Origin: Myotis daubentonii
Lineage: Eukaryota; Chordata; Mammalia; Chiroptera; Vespertilionidae
Assembly: GCF_963259705.1 (NCBI RefSeq)
Contig: NC_081840.1
Span: 114,238,074 to 114,302,073 of the forward strand
Direction of reading: 5' to 3'
Length of the DNA: 64,000 nucleotides
Shown here: positions 51,811 to 63,395 of the stretch, piece by piece
Position numbering within the stretch: the first letter of the stretch is position 1
Layout of the letters: the number at the start of each line of letters is the position of its first letter
Made by a program: the position numbers and the translations under genes
Notes under the pieces: model-generated
Told to the model about the DNA's origin: nothing
Database searches by the model: none
What the model saw: only the letters and a program-made list of their open reading frames with translations

Positions 51811-53565
51811 ACTTGTGCCCCTCAAGCCCCATGTCTGAGACCTTCTTTGTGTCTGCACATCTCTGTCGTGTCTGTCCTGTGCCCTCCCCACACTAACTAC
51901 AGATCAGGGGCATCCTCAAGCCACACCCAGACGGTCAGCGTGGCTGCTGTTTGGAGCCATCCTGGGTGCGGCAGGCGTCCCCAGACCTTGCTGTCCTCAG
52001 TCCTGCCACGTCTACACCTTCTCCAGTAATGTCCACAGCTCTGGCATTCTCTTCAAAGCTGTCTGCTCCACACTCTCTCTTTGCCCCCAGTTTTCCCTTC
52101 TCCACGAGGCCTTTAATCTTTGCAGTTTTTTGCCTCCACAACATCCCTGACTCCCTTGTGAAATGCAAATGAATGAGTGTCTAATTACTCATTCTGTACT
52201 GCATCTATTGCCTTCCTTGTTAGGTTCCTGTGGAACATTCCTCTCACCAGCTGAGAACTCAGCCCATTAGGAGCACTTCTGGTTCTGGGAGGTCCCTCAC
52301 CCCTCCTTGCAGGCTTTGTCTGCAACAACCTCATCCGTGGATTCCAGAAATATAGCCACAGCCCGGCCGGAGCCCATGGAGTAGCTCCACCCACCACTCA
52401 CTCTAATTGCCAACATCATTCTTGGAAGTGAGAATGGCCAGGCCCCAAGGACTGTGCTGGGTCAGGAATGAGACCCAGCCTCTGCTCTCAAGGAGACAGC
52501 CATGGGGATGAGAAGCTGAGCCCCGAGTATGTAACCTCTGCAAGTGTGCACGACCCACCAGGCACTAGGTGAAGACATGGGAAACGTGCCCAAGAATCCA
52601 GTCTAGCCTTTAACTTGGATGGGCTGAGTGTGACGTAGGAGGAACATGGGGAGAGCCTGAGCCCACCCCTAGTCCTGGAGAGGCAGTCTGCGGCAGGAAG
52701 AGAGCGGCTCCGGCCACCGCTCCCTGGGAGACTTTGGGCCTGGACTCTTCCGAGCCTCCGTGCCTTCGCCTGGGAACGGAAGACAATGGGCCAGCGTTGG
52801 GGAAATGAACCGCTGTCTGCAAAGTGCCATCGTGGCGAAGCACATAAGTGTCCAGGGAAAGCTTGTCTCCGTTTTCTGTGCCTTCGTGATCAAAACGGGA
52901 GGATGCAAGATGGCTGGAAGTAGAGTTGGATTTATGTCCAGTGTGTTCCCAACCTACAGTCACTCCCAGCAGCTCCGTCCTATCCCAGTCAATCCTGACA
53001 GAAGTTGAAAGGTCAGTCTTCTGCCCACTAACTGGAAGAAGTGGCTCCCCCTCCACTGGCCTGAGTTTGGGAGAGCTGGGCTGCAATCCATCCTACCACG
53101 CTCACCCGACAGAGGCTGACGCCCCACACAGCCCACCTCACAGTGTCCTGCAGATCTTCCGGCCACGGCAGTCTGCCCACATGGTCTGTCTCTCCCATCC
53201 CAGCTCTGGCCGCTTCCGTCTGGGCTGAGACCCGTTTCCCCAAACCCCCATCTCCCTAACGCTATGGCTCATATGAGACCACCTAGCTTGGAATCATCCG
53301 CTGGTCTTTTTCTGTTTTTCTTTCTTAGTGGACTGAGTGAGTGTAAGCGTGGTCTTGTTTGTCCAGCAGACTGCAAGCACCTTAAAGGAGAGGGCCAACC
53401 AGACTCCCGAGAGTACCAAGCACAGGACAGTGCTGGGACCCTGGCGCCCCCAGCAAACACCTTGGTGAATCCGTTGATGACTTGATGTCACTTGACTCGC
53501 TGGTGCCAGATCTGCAAATGTGTTTGGTGAAGACTGGAGAATGTAGGGGCGAGAAGAAATGAGGG
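51811..53565. other. Long stretch without recognised gene
   Basis: Sense L2-like text may occupy 52130-52400 and an antisense piece 52440-52600, both weak. The rest looks unique. No exon is supported. Confidence 0.4.
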
Positions 53566-53567
53566 CT

Positions 53568-53800
53568 TATTGAGCAGCTACTATGTACCAGGTACAGATG
53601 CTAGCAAGCCATTCTTAGTATGTGCTGCCATTTAGTGCTCACAGCAGCCTTGTAAGATAGATGTGGTTCTCCCCCACTTTATCGTGATCGTGAGTATCTG
53701 AGCCCGGGGAGCTGAAATGAACACCCCAAGGTTATGCAATGACAGAGTGGCGGGGCCCAGCTGCACCAGGTCTGCCTGCCTCCAGAGCTCACGGCCCTCT
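53568..53800 (+). repeat. MIR relic, near full length
   Basis: TTATTGAGCAGCTACTATGT, ACCAGGTACAGATGCTAGCA, 'tgctcacagcagccttgtaagatag' and the 3' 'caatgacagagtggcggggcc' are in MIR order. Confidence 0.9.
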
Positions 53801-54138
53801 GGTTGGCACAGTTATTCAGAGTGCTCTCACTCCAGCCTCGTTTGGCACATGTGGGCCAGTTGGCACTACTCTTTGCTCTGCCTCTGGAGCTCTGGTGACC
53901 TTTGCTTCCTCTTTCCTGGCCAGCCCCTTGGGGGCTGGAGCTAGAAACCTGCACTCCTACTGGGACTCAGGCCCTCCTGTACCTGGTACACTGGCCAGGT
54001 GCACAGGTGCTGCCTACTCCAGGCCAAGGGCCCAGGGAGCTTGGGACCCTGCCACGGCCCTCATCAACCAGGCACAGTGCTGTCTCGGCGGGGGCTTCCC
54101 TATCTGGTGCTCTGGGAGCTGCAAGGCCCTTTGAGGCC
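53801..54138. other. Non-repetitive G+C-rich stretch
   Basis: Two overlapping plus-strand frames run through it, but neither resembles a protein family and both read through the adjacent MIR relic. Confidence 0.4.
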
Positions 54139-54139
54139 A

Positions 54140-54345
54140 CCTGGCCTAAGCCTTTCGTTCTCCTGATGGGAAAGCTGAGACGAGGGAGGAAGGTGGCTTG
54201 CCCAGGAATTCAACAAAGCCAGGTCCAGGACCCAGGTGTGCTGACGCCCAGGGAAGTTTCACAAATGTGCAGAGGGAAAGCAGAACTGGATGCTCTCAGG
54301 CCACACAGAGAGAAGCCTGGCTCTCTGATTCCTCAGGAAGCCACT
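54140..54345 (+). repeat. MIR-like relic
   Basis: 'ctcctgatgggaaagctgagacgagg', GGTGGCTTGCCCAGGAATTC and a 3' portion resemble the MIR core. Confidence 0.55.
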
Positions 54346-55035
54346 CTGCCGTCTCCCAGGGAGTCATGAGGGACGAGCAGGTCAGCCGGCCTCCAGGCAC
54401 CGACAGGGACGCTGCAGGGGGAGGCTGGGAGGCCCGTAAATCTCCCTGAAAGCAAGGATGTGAGGCCCAGCACAAGCCTCCAGACACGCTGGCTGACTCC
54501 ATGCAGGAGGAGGGCTTCCCGCTGAGCTGGGAAGCAGGCTGGGGGTAGAAGGCCTCGAAGGGCGGAGAGTGCCTCACGGGTGTCTGCACATTCTGCTACA
54601 GTGTGGGGACTGTGGAGGCTTGGCTGCCCCTTGCCCCTGGCTCTGGGAGCGCCCCGTGCTCCCCGGCTGTGGTGAACCAAGCCCACGGTTTCCCGAGGTG
54701 GCTGTCAATACAGCCCATGCTGCGAGGACAGCTGGGAGAGAGCACCTGTCCCACAGCCAGCTCAGCTCCTGCCCCAGGGAACTGCTGCCCACACATCCCC
54801 TCCCCCTGCTGAGTGGGACCCTGCTGGAGGTGCGGGTCCACTTCCATGTGGTCACCAGACTCTCCTCTTCTGACCAGGCCTTCCCTATCCTCTGACGGAA
54901 GGGTCACCGGGCCCAGTGGAGTGCCTGGTGTGCTGGAAGTGCTCCACAAGGTCTGCGCATCTCCCAGGCTCTGCCCTCATCCATCCAGCATCCAGCTTTT
55001 GGTGACCTCGGCAAGCCCTGCCCACCCACTGCCCT
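54346..55035. other. Non-repetitive G+C-rich stretch
   Basis: No gene or repeat is supported. Confidence 0.4.
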
Positions 55036-55039
55036 TGCC

Positions 55040-55870
55040 TGCATTCAGTAAGGCCTGGGTGAGCTGTGGAGTGTAGGCGGGCCTGACCGTGAAGGAGACA
55101 GGGCCCTGCTCTTGAGGGGCTTGCAGTCAATGGAGCAGAGAAAACATAGACATAATTTCACTGCGACATAGGCTAGGAAGGGTCATGCCTGCAAGCATTA
55201 AGTGATGGGGCAATTGCTCTCAGCTCTGAGACCCAGACACGCTCCCCAAGAGGTGGCACCCACACTCGCCCTTGAGGAGTAGTTTGGACACATGCGCGAG
55301 GCTCTGAGCCGTGAGTGGGCATGATGTATTCAATAGGTCTTGGTTGTACAAGAACTTTGACCAAGGGGGCTGCAGATGAGACCCACAGGAACCGGAGGAA
55401 GGATCTTGGGTGGCATGGTGGGGAGCCAGAGGTCACGTAACCAGATTTGGGAAAATAAACCACTATGGTTACAATGTCAAGAATGAGGGGGTAGGGAATA
55501 GCAGCTGCCAGAAACCCAGTGAGAGGGGGTTGGCAATGGCCCAGGGGACAGCGGGGAGCCAGGGTGTTGCCTGGTCCATTGGGTACATGTGAGGAAGAAG
55601 ATGCCAGGGTTATTTAGAAAGTGGAACTGACAGAGTTGTGACTGTTTGGGTGGCAGGGTTGCGAGGAGGAAAGGGCAAAGTTGTGAAGGAAGGGCTGGCA
55701 TGGGCCTATGCTTCTGGCCTAGATGCCTGGTGGCTGGAAGTGCCATGACCCTGGAAGGGGACAGGGGAGAGAAGTTTGGGGAGCTCAGGAAAGATATTGG
55801 CCCTGGAGATGGCAACTGGGAGTCCTGAGGTAGAAGGGGAGTCCAGGAAGTGCTGGGGAGTAACTGCAGT
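55040..55870 (-). mobile_element. L2 LINE relic, antisense
   Basis: GGGCCCTGCTCTTGAGGGGC with 'ttgcagtcaatggagcagagaaaac', and further right L2-complement-like text with GGGAGTCCTGAGGTAG. One long or two adjacent decayed copies. Confidence 0.6.
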
Positions 55871-56169
55871 GGGGCGGGCCTCTGGGTATGAGGAGCCCAT
55901 CTCCCTACCCAGGCTGCCTCCTCTGCCTCTCAGAAACGGCCTGCTTCTTTAGGAACACACCCTACCTGGTGCCATAGCAACACCTTCCCCCCCTCAACCC
56001 CACTGGCTGTGGTGTTCACTCCCCCAGGTGAACTCATAGTCCAGGGCCTGGCCACACCCTTGCCTACAGCCACAGCTGGCTGAGGACAGGAGATTCACAT
56101 CCCACCGCACCCCACCATGCTGCCTCATCTGCCAGCATGCCCTCTCTGGCCTCCAAACAGACTGCTCTC

Positions 56170-56335
56170 GAATCTTTTCTTTCTCTGCAAATACCCTCAG
56201 CCATTCCTCTGTATCCAACCCACAGAGGACTTTTCATGAACAAGAGGTCATCCATTATTCTGTTATGTCACTGAGATGCCTGGCCTTATTTGTTACTGCA
56301 CCTTAGCCCAGCCTGTCCTGACTAATACAATCCCT
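56170..56335 (+). mobile_element. MLT1 LTR 3' end
   Basis: 'tattctgttatgtcactgagatgcctgg', TTATTTGTTACTGCACCTTA with GCCCAGCCTGTCCTGACTAA are the MLT1 terminus. The left extent is uncertain. Confidence 0.82.
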
Positions 56336-57285
56336 GTGCAGAGATCACATCATGCCAAGTTCACACCACTATTCTCCACTTTCTCCAGCCATCCATATCA
56401 CCACCCCTCCCCACCCATCCCTTCCCTTTCCTCTGCTGCCTCAAACTCCAGAAGCCCTGCCTACACTTACTCATACATTCCATCAACTCACCTGGCCTTT
56501 CCATCACCCCAGCTGAAGTGCAAGCTCCTGAGAGCTAAAATAGGGCTTGAGTGTCCTTTGTGTCCCTTAGAGAACCAAGCACCGTGCTGAGGCACTACTA
56601 GTGACTAAGCCACTTTAAATTCCTGATTGCCTGGTCTTCCCTTCTTTCTCTACTCCACCCTGCCTCCGGGATCCCATGTGGGGGAGTAGGAGAAAGCCAT
56701 GACAGAGAGACAGAAAATAATCCTGGTATTGTTCTAAGGCCGCAGCCTGTGGTTGTGGAAGGAAGCAAGGGGTGGGACAGAGAGTTGGGAGATGGAGAGG
56801 AGAGGTTAACAAGATTAAAAAAGCCATAATAAGACCACAGCACAAACCCTGCAATTATGTTCCCAAATTTAATCAGGATGGCTTCCTGCACAGGCCCCAT
56901 CAGGTTCTGCCTCCCAGGCCCATCACTGGAGATGCCGCAGAGCGTGGAGTCTTTGCAGAGCAAGGCCCATGGGCAGGGTCTGCCTTCCAGCACCACTCAC
57001 CCCAGTCCATGCCACCATGACAGGCTCACCAGGGCTTGACGTGGCTCAGTCCACAGTCAGCCAGGGCTTGGAGAAGCTCCTCCTCCCCTCATTACTCCTT
57101 CCCATCACTTAGCCTCTGCTTCTCATCTCTGCCACCCACTCCTCCTGCTACCCCAGCAATGTGGACTCAATCCATAGCCCTGGCCAGAAGGTATGGCCCC
57201 AGGCTCTCTCAGGCAGGGGTCCCCCAGGGGTGGCCCGTTTCTGAGTCATGCCTCACAAGCAGATCTGGCCCCACCATGAGATCTG
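56336..57285. other. Unassigned stretch
   Basis: A sense L2-like fragment with 'ttagagaaccaagcaccgtgctgagg' occurs at 56500-56600. The remainder is unassigned and no gene is seen. Confidence 0.4.
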
Positions 57286-57289
57286 GGTT

Positions 57290-57622
57290 TGTTAGTGCTC
57301 ACTGATGACCTATCTTCTCCCCTGCTTCCCAGCCTCCCTGTGACAGAGTGAGGCCATGCAACTAGTTCTGGACAATGGACTATGGCTTCCAGGTCAAAGT
57401 GAAGAACCAGCATGCTCTCTTCATCTCCCTCTTCCCCATCCTGGTGATCTTGGACTACATGCATTTTGACTGGTGTACCTACAAGATAAATAAGGCAACC
57501 CAACCCATATTGAACCTTCCAGCAGTGAAAAATCATTCATGATTGTGTTAAGCCACTAAGAAGTCAGGGTTTATTTGTTCTTGCACCATACCCCAGCCTG
57601 TCTGACCAATACAAATCTGTTG
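57290..57622 (+). mobile_element. MLT1 LTR
   Basis: 'gaggccatgcaactagttctggacaatgg', 'tcatgattgtgttaagccactaagaag' and a 3' end TTTATTTGTTCTTGCACCAT with CCCAGCCTGTCTGACCAATAC. Confidence 0.85.
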
Positions 57623-57694
57623 CTAAGAGACTAAGGAAAGTATTTTTGAGTCACGTCCAGTAAGACAGCACATCTGGTTCCAGGTCATGACACT

Positions 57695-57832
57695 TGAGCT
57701 CTAGTCATCTATCTCTGCCAAGTGATCGGTGTGTAAATAGGACAAGTCTCTGAACCTCCTCGGGCCTCAGTTTCTTTATCATCTGTCATGTGGCAGGTTT
57801 GGATGAAATGGTGTCATTCACTAAAACAAAAA
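57695..57832 (-). repeat. MIR relic, antisense
   Basis: GGACAAGTCTCTGAACCTCC with the following 'tcgggcctcagtttctttatcatctg' is MIR complement. Confidence 0.8.
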
Positions 57833-58059
57833 ATATAGGAGGAGGATCAGGCTTGTGGGCAAAGATTTGAGTTCCATTTGGGACCTGTTAAGAGTGAGAT
57901 GTCAGCATTTTACAGACTTAGAATAGGTCTGGGGCCAGGAAAAAGGATGGGGCTTGATGTGTAAATTGGAGGTGACAGGGAAAGGTGGCAGGTGAAGTCT
58001 GGCTGGTGATGAGGTTGCTGGGGGAAAAGAGTCAGACAAAATATAAGAGAAGAATGCTC

Positions 58060-58190
58060 TTTGTGAAGTGAAGATGAAGGCCCAGAGAGACCAAGTGACT
58101 GCCCAAGGTTAATAGTGTCAGAGGTGGAGCTAGAACCCAGACCTCTTGCCTCTGATTCCAGGGCTCCATCCCTCTTCAGCACAGAGGAGC
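58060..58190 (+). repeat. MIR relic
   Basis: 'gaaggcccagagagaccaagtgactgccc', AAGGTTAATAGTGTCAGAGG with TGGAGCTAGAACCCAG match MIR. Confidence 0.82.
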
Positions 58191-58324
58191 TGGGAGCTGT
58201 AAGGTGAGGCTCCCTGTGCATGCTGGGATGGTAGCCACCTGTGTAGCTCTGGTCACTTCTGTGGAACCCAGTTTCTCCATCTGTAGCATCAGAATACAGA
58301 GTTGACTTCTATTATAGGGGCTTT

Positions 58325-58480
58325 CCAATTTACAAACCCACTCAGAACAGCCATCTCATCTGGCTCTTAAAATCTCCCTTTGAGGAAGGCAGGCACACAG
58401 GTGGAGTGAGGCTCAGAGAGAGGACGTGATGTACCAGAGGGAATCTGACTCCAGACCCCCTGGCTCTAGTCAGGTCCCAT
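58325..58480 (+). repeat. MIR relic
   Basis: 'gtggagtgaggctcagagagaggacgtgatgtaccagagg' and a diverged 3' end match the MIR core. Confidence 0.65.
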
Positions 58481-58611
58481 CTCACTGAGTGCCCTCTTGG
58501 AGGACTATGAGCAGGGCCTCCTCTTCCCAGACGTTGTAGTCGGAGATAATTCCTAGCTGCAGGAAGCACGGGCCACGCTTTCCTTCTGCGGGGTTCCAGA
58601 ACTAGTCGCCC

Positions 58612-59045
58612 CAAGATGTGCCTCTATGGTACACAGATTGTTTTGAGCCAAAGGCAACTTTAGTCACAGGCTCTGGAGAAATTTCTGCCCCACCCTTCAC
58701 TGCCCAGAAGAACTTGAATTAGAGGCCTTAAGCAAAAGATTATCAGAGATCCTTTTTGACAGCCCTATATGGCAGGGAAGACTTTTATTTACTCAACATT
58801 TGCCCTTCTTACCATCCTGCAATGACCCTTTGAAGCTCCCAGGTGCATAACTTCATCCCCAGCTCAGGATGTCCATATACCTAGATCCCCCTTTCTGTCT
58901 CTGACCCTCTCAGGTATGTGGGAGTCCCATACATATATATATGTATCTATTAAATTGGCTTATTATTTCTTGCTAATCTGTGTCATGTCTATGAACCTTG
59001 TGGGTAGAGGAAATTTTGTTTCTCCCCTACATTTCCTTTGTCCTT
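58612..59045 (+). mobile_element. ERVL-type LTR (LTR16/33-like), tentative
   Basis: 'gccaaaggcaactttagtcacaggc', GAACTTGAATTAGAGGCCTT, 'catccccagctcaggatgtccatatac', GGGAGTCCCATACATATATA and CTTGCTAATCTGTGTCATGT with TGGGTAGAGGAAATTTTG are in the order of a mammalian ERVL LTR. The family name is tentative. No internal viral genes are attached. Confidence 0.65.
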
Positions 59046-59261
59046 ATTCACTGTACCCACACCCCTTTGTTTCTGCCATAAAAGAGAGGCAGCCCACAGT
59101 AATGAGCCTTAGGTGCACCTTGCTCACTGGCAGTGACCACGTGTGTCCTGGAATTTGGCCGGTGTGTCTGGGATGGTGGGAAGATGACTGGAGGCCACCT
59201 TGAGGAACAACGTGACATGGGGGCTTCTTAACCTCGCTGGCAGGTGTAGGGGACAGCTCCA

Positions 59262-60040
59262 GGATGTTGTGATATTGTGATTTATAACAAGACATATTTA
59301 TTTGGTCCTGATCCCATTTCTGGAACAGCTCCTAAAGCCATTGGAATTTCCTGAGGAGAGATATAAAGCTGTCCTTGGTTATGCTAATGAGGTGACTTTT
59401 AGAAAGCACCTAGGTAAGCTAAGAATGGGGGGCTGGTTTCCAGGGGACCCTACCTATGATTAGAGGCTTATAGCTTTCATTTCCACCCCGACCTCAGGGA
59501 GGGGAGAGGCTGGAGGTTGGCTCAATAAACAGTGGCCAATGATTTAATCAATTGTGACTAGTAATGAAGCCTCCGCAAAATCCCCACAGGACAGGGCTGG
59601 GAGAAGGCATGAAAACTCCGTGCCCCTCCCACACACCTTATCCTAAGCATCTCTTCCGTCCGGCTGTTGCTGAGTTCTATAATCTAGTAAATAAAATGTT
59701 CTCTGAGTTGTGTGAGCGGCTCTAGCAAATTCATCAAACCCAAGGAGGGGTCTCTAGAACCTCTGATTTATAGCCAGTTGGCCAGAAGCCCAGGTGACAA
59801 TCTGGACTTGCAATTGGCATCTGAAGTGGGGTGGAGGTCGGGCAATTCTGTAGGACTGAGGACCTAACCTGTGGGATCTGACACTATCGCCAAGCAGAAA
59901 GTGTCAGAATTGAGTTGGTGTCAGAGAATTGCTTGGTGTAGGGGACCCCCTCCCACCCCCCTACCCGCGCCCCCCCTACCCCCCACTACCCCAAACACGC
60001 ACACACACACTGGAATTTGTGTTGAGATCAGAGATGCTGG
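59262..60040 (+). mobile_element. Old ERV-type LTR, family not assigned
   Basis: It begins TGTTGTGATATTGTGATTTA, with 'ggccaatgatttaatcaattgtgactagtaatgaagcc', 'aatctagtaaataaaatgttctctgagttgtgtgagc' and 'gtgtcagaattgagttggtgtc'. A C-rich run lies near its 3' side. It is recognisable as a mammalian ERV LTR. No retroviral reading frames are present. Confidence 0.72.
59943..59993 (-). repeat. C-rich run (G-quadruplex-prone on minus strand)
   Basis: Seven or more runs of three to seven cytosines in about 50 bp, at the 3' side of the LTR. The minus strand has strong G4 potential, and a short CA run follows. Confidence 0.85.
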
Positions 60041-60359
60041 CCCAGTATCAAGCACAGCCTGGATAAGAGTAGTCTGGGCCCAAATAGGAGTGCAGGCTCT
60101 TAGTGATTTCTGGGTTCTAGAGGGGAAGATGGGCTGGCTGTTCTCTGAGACAACACCAAGGGTTTAGAGCATTTTGTGAGCCAGAGGCTGAGCTTTTCTA
60201 CAAGAGCCTATTCTAGGAACAACTCAAAGAGAAGAATTCCAGTCCATCCCAACCTGTCCCATCCATCCACTCATCCAACAAATACTGGTTAAACTCCCCG
60301 TCACTACCCTCAAGAGGAAGGAGGAGACTGCAGGAGAGCAGAGTGCATAATTAATGCCT

Positions 60360-60580
60360 AGACCTGAAATCAAAGCCCAACCCAACACTTTCCAGCTGTG
60401 TGGCCTTAGGCTAGTTACTTGGCCTCTCTGAGCCTTCTTTTCAAAGAGCTAATAATACCACCCAACTTCCCTAGCTCCCAGATTGGTTTTGAAAATCAAA
60501 AGAGACCTTCTATGACAAAATGGTTTGTAGGTTAAGAAGATAAAATAGCACTTAATTCCTTGAGTACAAGGTAGGCAGTC
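60360..60580 (-). repeat. MIR relic, antisense
   Basis: CAGCTGTGTGGCCTTAGGCT with AGTTACTTGGCCTCTCTGAG and 'agagctaataataccacccaac' form the MIR complement. Confidence 0.87.
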
Positions 60581-60599
60581 ATAAGTGCTGTTAGCGAGG

Positions 60600-60884
60600 C
60601 CTAGATAAGGGCTCTGAGAGAAAGGACAGAGAAAGTGGGGAGGGGCAGAGGGAGGGAGGGAGAGAGAGAGACAATGCACAGCTGGGACAGTGGGGAACAA
60701 CCCCAATAGGCAGAAATGGCAGGGAAGGATATTTAGCAGAGAACGGAGTAAGCAAAGGTGCAGAGGCCAGAACTAAGACGACATTTTCCAGAGACAGTAC
60801 AGTGTGTCATCAGTACTTGTAGGGACTGTGGGAGATAACATTGCAAGTGTATCTGGGGAGGTGACAGTGCCCTGAACACTAGGC
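60600..60884 (-). mobile_element. L2-like relic, antisense, hit by SPIN copy 3
   Basis: 'gcaaaggtgcagaggccagaactaag' and 'cttgtagggactgtgggagataac' resemble L2 complement. The text resumes after the SPIN as 'agaggcacttgaactttattt' (to about 61140). Diverged, so moderate confidence. Confidence 0.5.
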
Positions 60885-61104
60885 CAGTGGTTCTCAACCT
60901 TCCTAATGCCGCGACCCTTTAATACAGTTCCTCATGTTGTGGTGACCCCCATTTCATTGTTACAAAATGAACATAATTAAAGCACAGTGATTAATCACAA
61001 AAACAATATGCAATTATATGTGTTTGCCGATGGTCTTAGGTGACCCCGGTGAAAGGGTCCTTCGACCCCCGAAATGGTCATGACCCACAGATTGAGAACC
61101 GCTG
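60885..61104 (-). mobile_element. SPIN hAT element (copy 3)
   Basis: A 220-bp element in reverse orientation. It starts CAGTGGTTCTCAACCTTCCT and ends GATTGAGAACCGCTG, with GTGATTAATCACAAAAAC and the GGTCCTTCGACCCCCG motif. Target duplications CACTAGGC (60877-60884) and AACTAGGC (61105-61112) match in 7 of 8. Confidence 0.96.
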
Positions 61105-61187
61105 AACTAGGCAGAGGCACTTGAACTTTATTTGGTAGAGGGGTGTGTGTGTAGGGGGGAGGGGGGTTGGCAGTAGTGGTAATAATA

Positions 61188-61372
61188 GTAGTTCTCAGCA
61201 TGGTCCTTGGACAAGCAGATGCAGCTACACTTGTTAAAAATGCAAATTCTCAAGGCCCCTCCTGAGTCTTATGGAAGCTGAAACTCTAGGGGTGAGCCTA
61301 GAAATCTGGGTTTCATCAAGCCCTCCAGGGGATGGCTCGCCTAGTCAAGTGTGATGCCCACCGGTGTAGCAG
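61188..61372 (-). mobile_element. MER5A-like hAT-Charlie relic
   Basis: GTAGTTCTCAGCATGGTCCT, 'acttgttaaaaatgcaaattctcaaggcccc', 'aaatctgggtttcatcaagccctccagggg' follow the MER5A complement. Confidence 0.87.
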
Positions 61373-62125
61373 GTGCTGTCGGCACACTGCCCTATCCCCC
61401 AGCCCTGCCAGCTTCCATCTGCCACCATCAGAATCCCTTCAACTGTGAGTTTCCAGGGCCCCTGGAACTTTCCCTGTCCAGGCACAAAAAGACTGGGCTT
61501 GCCAGGAGTTAGAGCCCTTGGGGAGCAGCTGTCACCCAGTGGTTGACAGGAGTTGATACAGTAATACCCCAGCTCCCTGGCCCTAGGATGGCATGGCTGA
61601 GATGGATCTTATACTCGGTCCTGGCAGGATGGAGCTGTGGGGCCCCCCGTGGCCTCTGTGGTAAGGATGGCAACAGCTCCTGTCTGCATGGGGTGCCTTC
61701 CCTCCCTACCGCACTTCTCCACGCCCCTCCGGTGCTTGCTGGGACATTTCCCAAAGAAGCACTGCCTCTGGAGTCCTTGACTCTGCTTCTAGGAACCCAG
61801 ACCATGTGTGCGTGGGAGTGCGTGTGCTTGTGTGTGTGTGTGTTTGTGCTGTGTGTATACACGCATGCTGGTATGCTTTCAGGGCTGGGTGGAGGTGGGG
61901 AGTTGCTGACTTCCTGAGCCGGCAGAGGAAGAGACCTCGGACAGGAGGCACAGTGGCCTGGAGGCCAGTCCCAGGAGGAAGAGCTCTGGCAAGATGCGAC
62001 CAAGAACAAGGTGGGTGGCAGCGGCTTGGAGAGCAAAGGGTCTGGGGGAGAGGATAGTTCCTCCTAATGCAAATGCCAAGACAGGGTCACGATCAGCTGT
62101 GGGACATGAAACGCAGAGGCCAAAC
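61373..62125. other. Non-repetitive stretch, no gene seen
   Basis: It has a GT-rich interrupted patch at 61805-61862. The long minus-strand frame (61509-62036) crosses this patch and looks spurious. Confidence 0.4.
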
Positions 62126-62127
62126 CT

Positions 62128-62285
62128 AACTCCAGCACCTTAGTTGTCATCTCATTTCATTGACAAAGAAATTGAGGCCTGAGAGTTAAGTGGCTTGCCC
62201 ATGGCCAGGTCTCATAGCTAGTCCAAGACCTTGGACCAAAACCCAGGCCCCCATCAGGAATGTGGCCTCCAGCACTGCAGTGACC
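62128..62285 (+). repeat. MIR relic
   Basis: 'ttcattgacaaagaaattgaggcctgag', AAGTGGCTTGCCCATGGCCA and a 3' part with GACCAAAACCCAGGC match MIR. Confidence 0.85.
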
Positions 62286-62439
62286 TGGGGCACAGCTGCG
62301 GCTTAGTGCTGCTGTGGTTTCCGTACCTCTGAAGAATCTGGTGTCCACTCTGGTCAGAGGAGGGCAATGTTTCCCACACACTCTCCTCAGAACTCTAGCT
62401 CACCCCTCAAAAAAAAAAATAAATAAATCAAGAGAGCTT

Positions 62440-62560
62440 CTGCAGCCGCAGCCTGCGTTAGCCTCAGCTGTAAATCTGGGTGTTTACTTGTCCTCTTCAT
62501 GCCTCAGTTTCCTCACCTGTGAACGGGAATAAAAATGCTTCACATTAAGCTCTTAGACTA
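62440..62560 (-). repeat. MIR relic, antisense
   Basis: 'cttgtcctcttcatgcctcagtttcctcacctg', TGAACGGGAATAAAAATGCT are MIR complement. An AAAAATAAATAAAT run lies at 62409-62428. Confidence 0.8.
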
Positions 62561-62639
62561 GTATTCTTGTTGGTGTTGCCATTATCTTTATTCTTGTTGG
62601 TTACATTGCTAAGTGTGGAAACAGTTGGCCACAAAAGCA

Positions 62640-62765
62640 TTTAATAAAATGCTCCTGACTTTGACACTTACAATACTCATCACCCAGCAAGAAGTGGCAG
62701 AGCCAGGATTCAAAGCCAGGCTTGGCTGACAGAACCCCAGTGCTGAAGCCCCAGGCTATGAAAAG
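62640..62765 (+). repeat. MIR 3' fragment
   Basis: AAGAAGTGGCAGAGCCAGGA with TTCAAAGCCAGGCTTGGC matches the MIR 3' portion. Confidence 0.65.
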
Positions 62766-63218
62766 GTCACATAATTAGACACCAAAACAGTGGTAGAGTT
62801 TTGTTCAGTCCATCGCTTTTTAACTTCAGAATCTTCTTTGAAAATCTACCCATTGACCTGGTCCCAGAGGGTGCGGGTTGAAGAATGTTCTATGAGTTCT
62901 CTTTAGGGCCAGAGAAACAATGCCATTGAATTGGAATAGCTCAAGGTATTTGGGTTCTGGGGCTGGCTCTTTTGCTATGGCCTCTGTGATCTTGCTGCAG
63001 CTCATTTTCTCCTCAGGGCCTTGGTTTTCCCGTCCCCGTCGGTAAGGGGGTACACCAGTCCCTGCCTCTCTTACAGGGTTGTGGGGAGACTCAGTCCAGA
63101 AGCATTTCTTGTCCATCTAAGCTAGGCGCTAGTGGGGAGAGAGACCTGTATGGGTAACACTAGCTCTCCCCAGCCTGGAGGCTGGCGCTCTTCCATAGCA
63201 GGAGAAGGGGCAGTGCTG
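62766..63218. other. Unassigned stretch, possible antisense MIR
   Basis: 62990-63110 resembles diverged MIR complement ('ctcctcagggccttggttttcccg', TTACAGGGTTGTGGGGAGAC). Nothing else is supported. Confidence 0.45.
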
Positions 63219-63221
63219 GCA

Positions 63222-63395
63222 GGCATTGGTCTTAGGGCTTTGCCCTGATGGAATTTCCACAACTGCCTAGTGAGGTTGAGGATATTATTCCTATTTACAG
63301 AAAAGAAAAATGAGGCTAGGGGAGAAAGACAAGTTGCCATTATTGGTAGAAATAAGATTTCGACTTCAGTTGATCTCCAAAGTATGGGCCCTTTC
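63222..63395 (+). repeat. MIR relic
   Basis: CTATTTACAGAAAAGAAAAA with TGAGGCTAGGGGAGAAAGAC and a right part fit the MIR core. Confidence 0.75.

Noticed and set aside
59262..60040. Search for retroviral internal genes beside the LTRs
   Set aside because: Sequence on both sides is MIR, L2 or unassigned. No gag, pol or env frames were found, so these are treated as solo LTRs.
61509..62036. 175-codon minus-strand open frame
   Set aside because: It crosses a GT-rich patch giving a THTHKHTHSH stretch. No recognisable domain.
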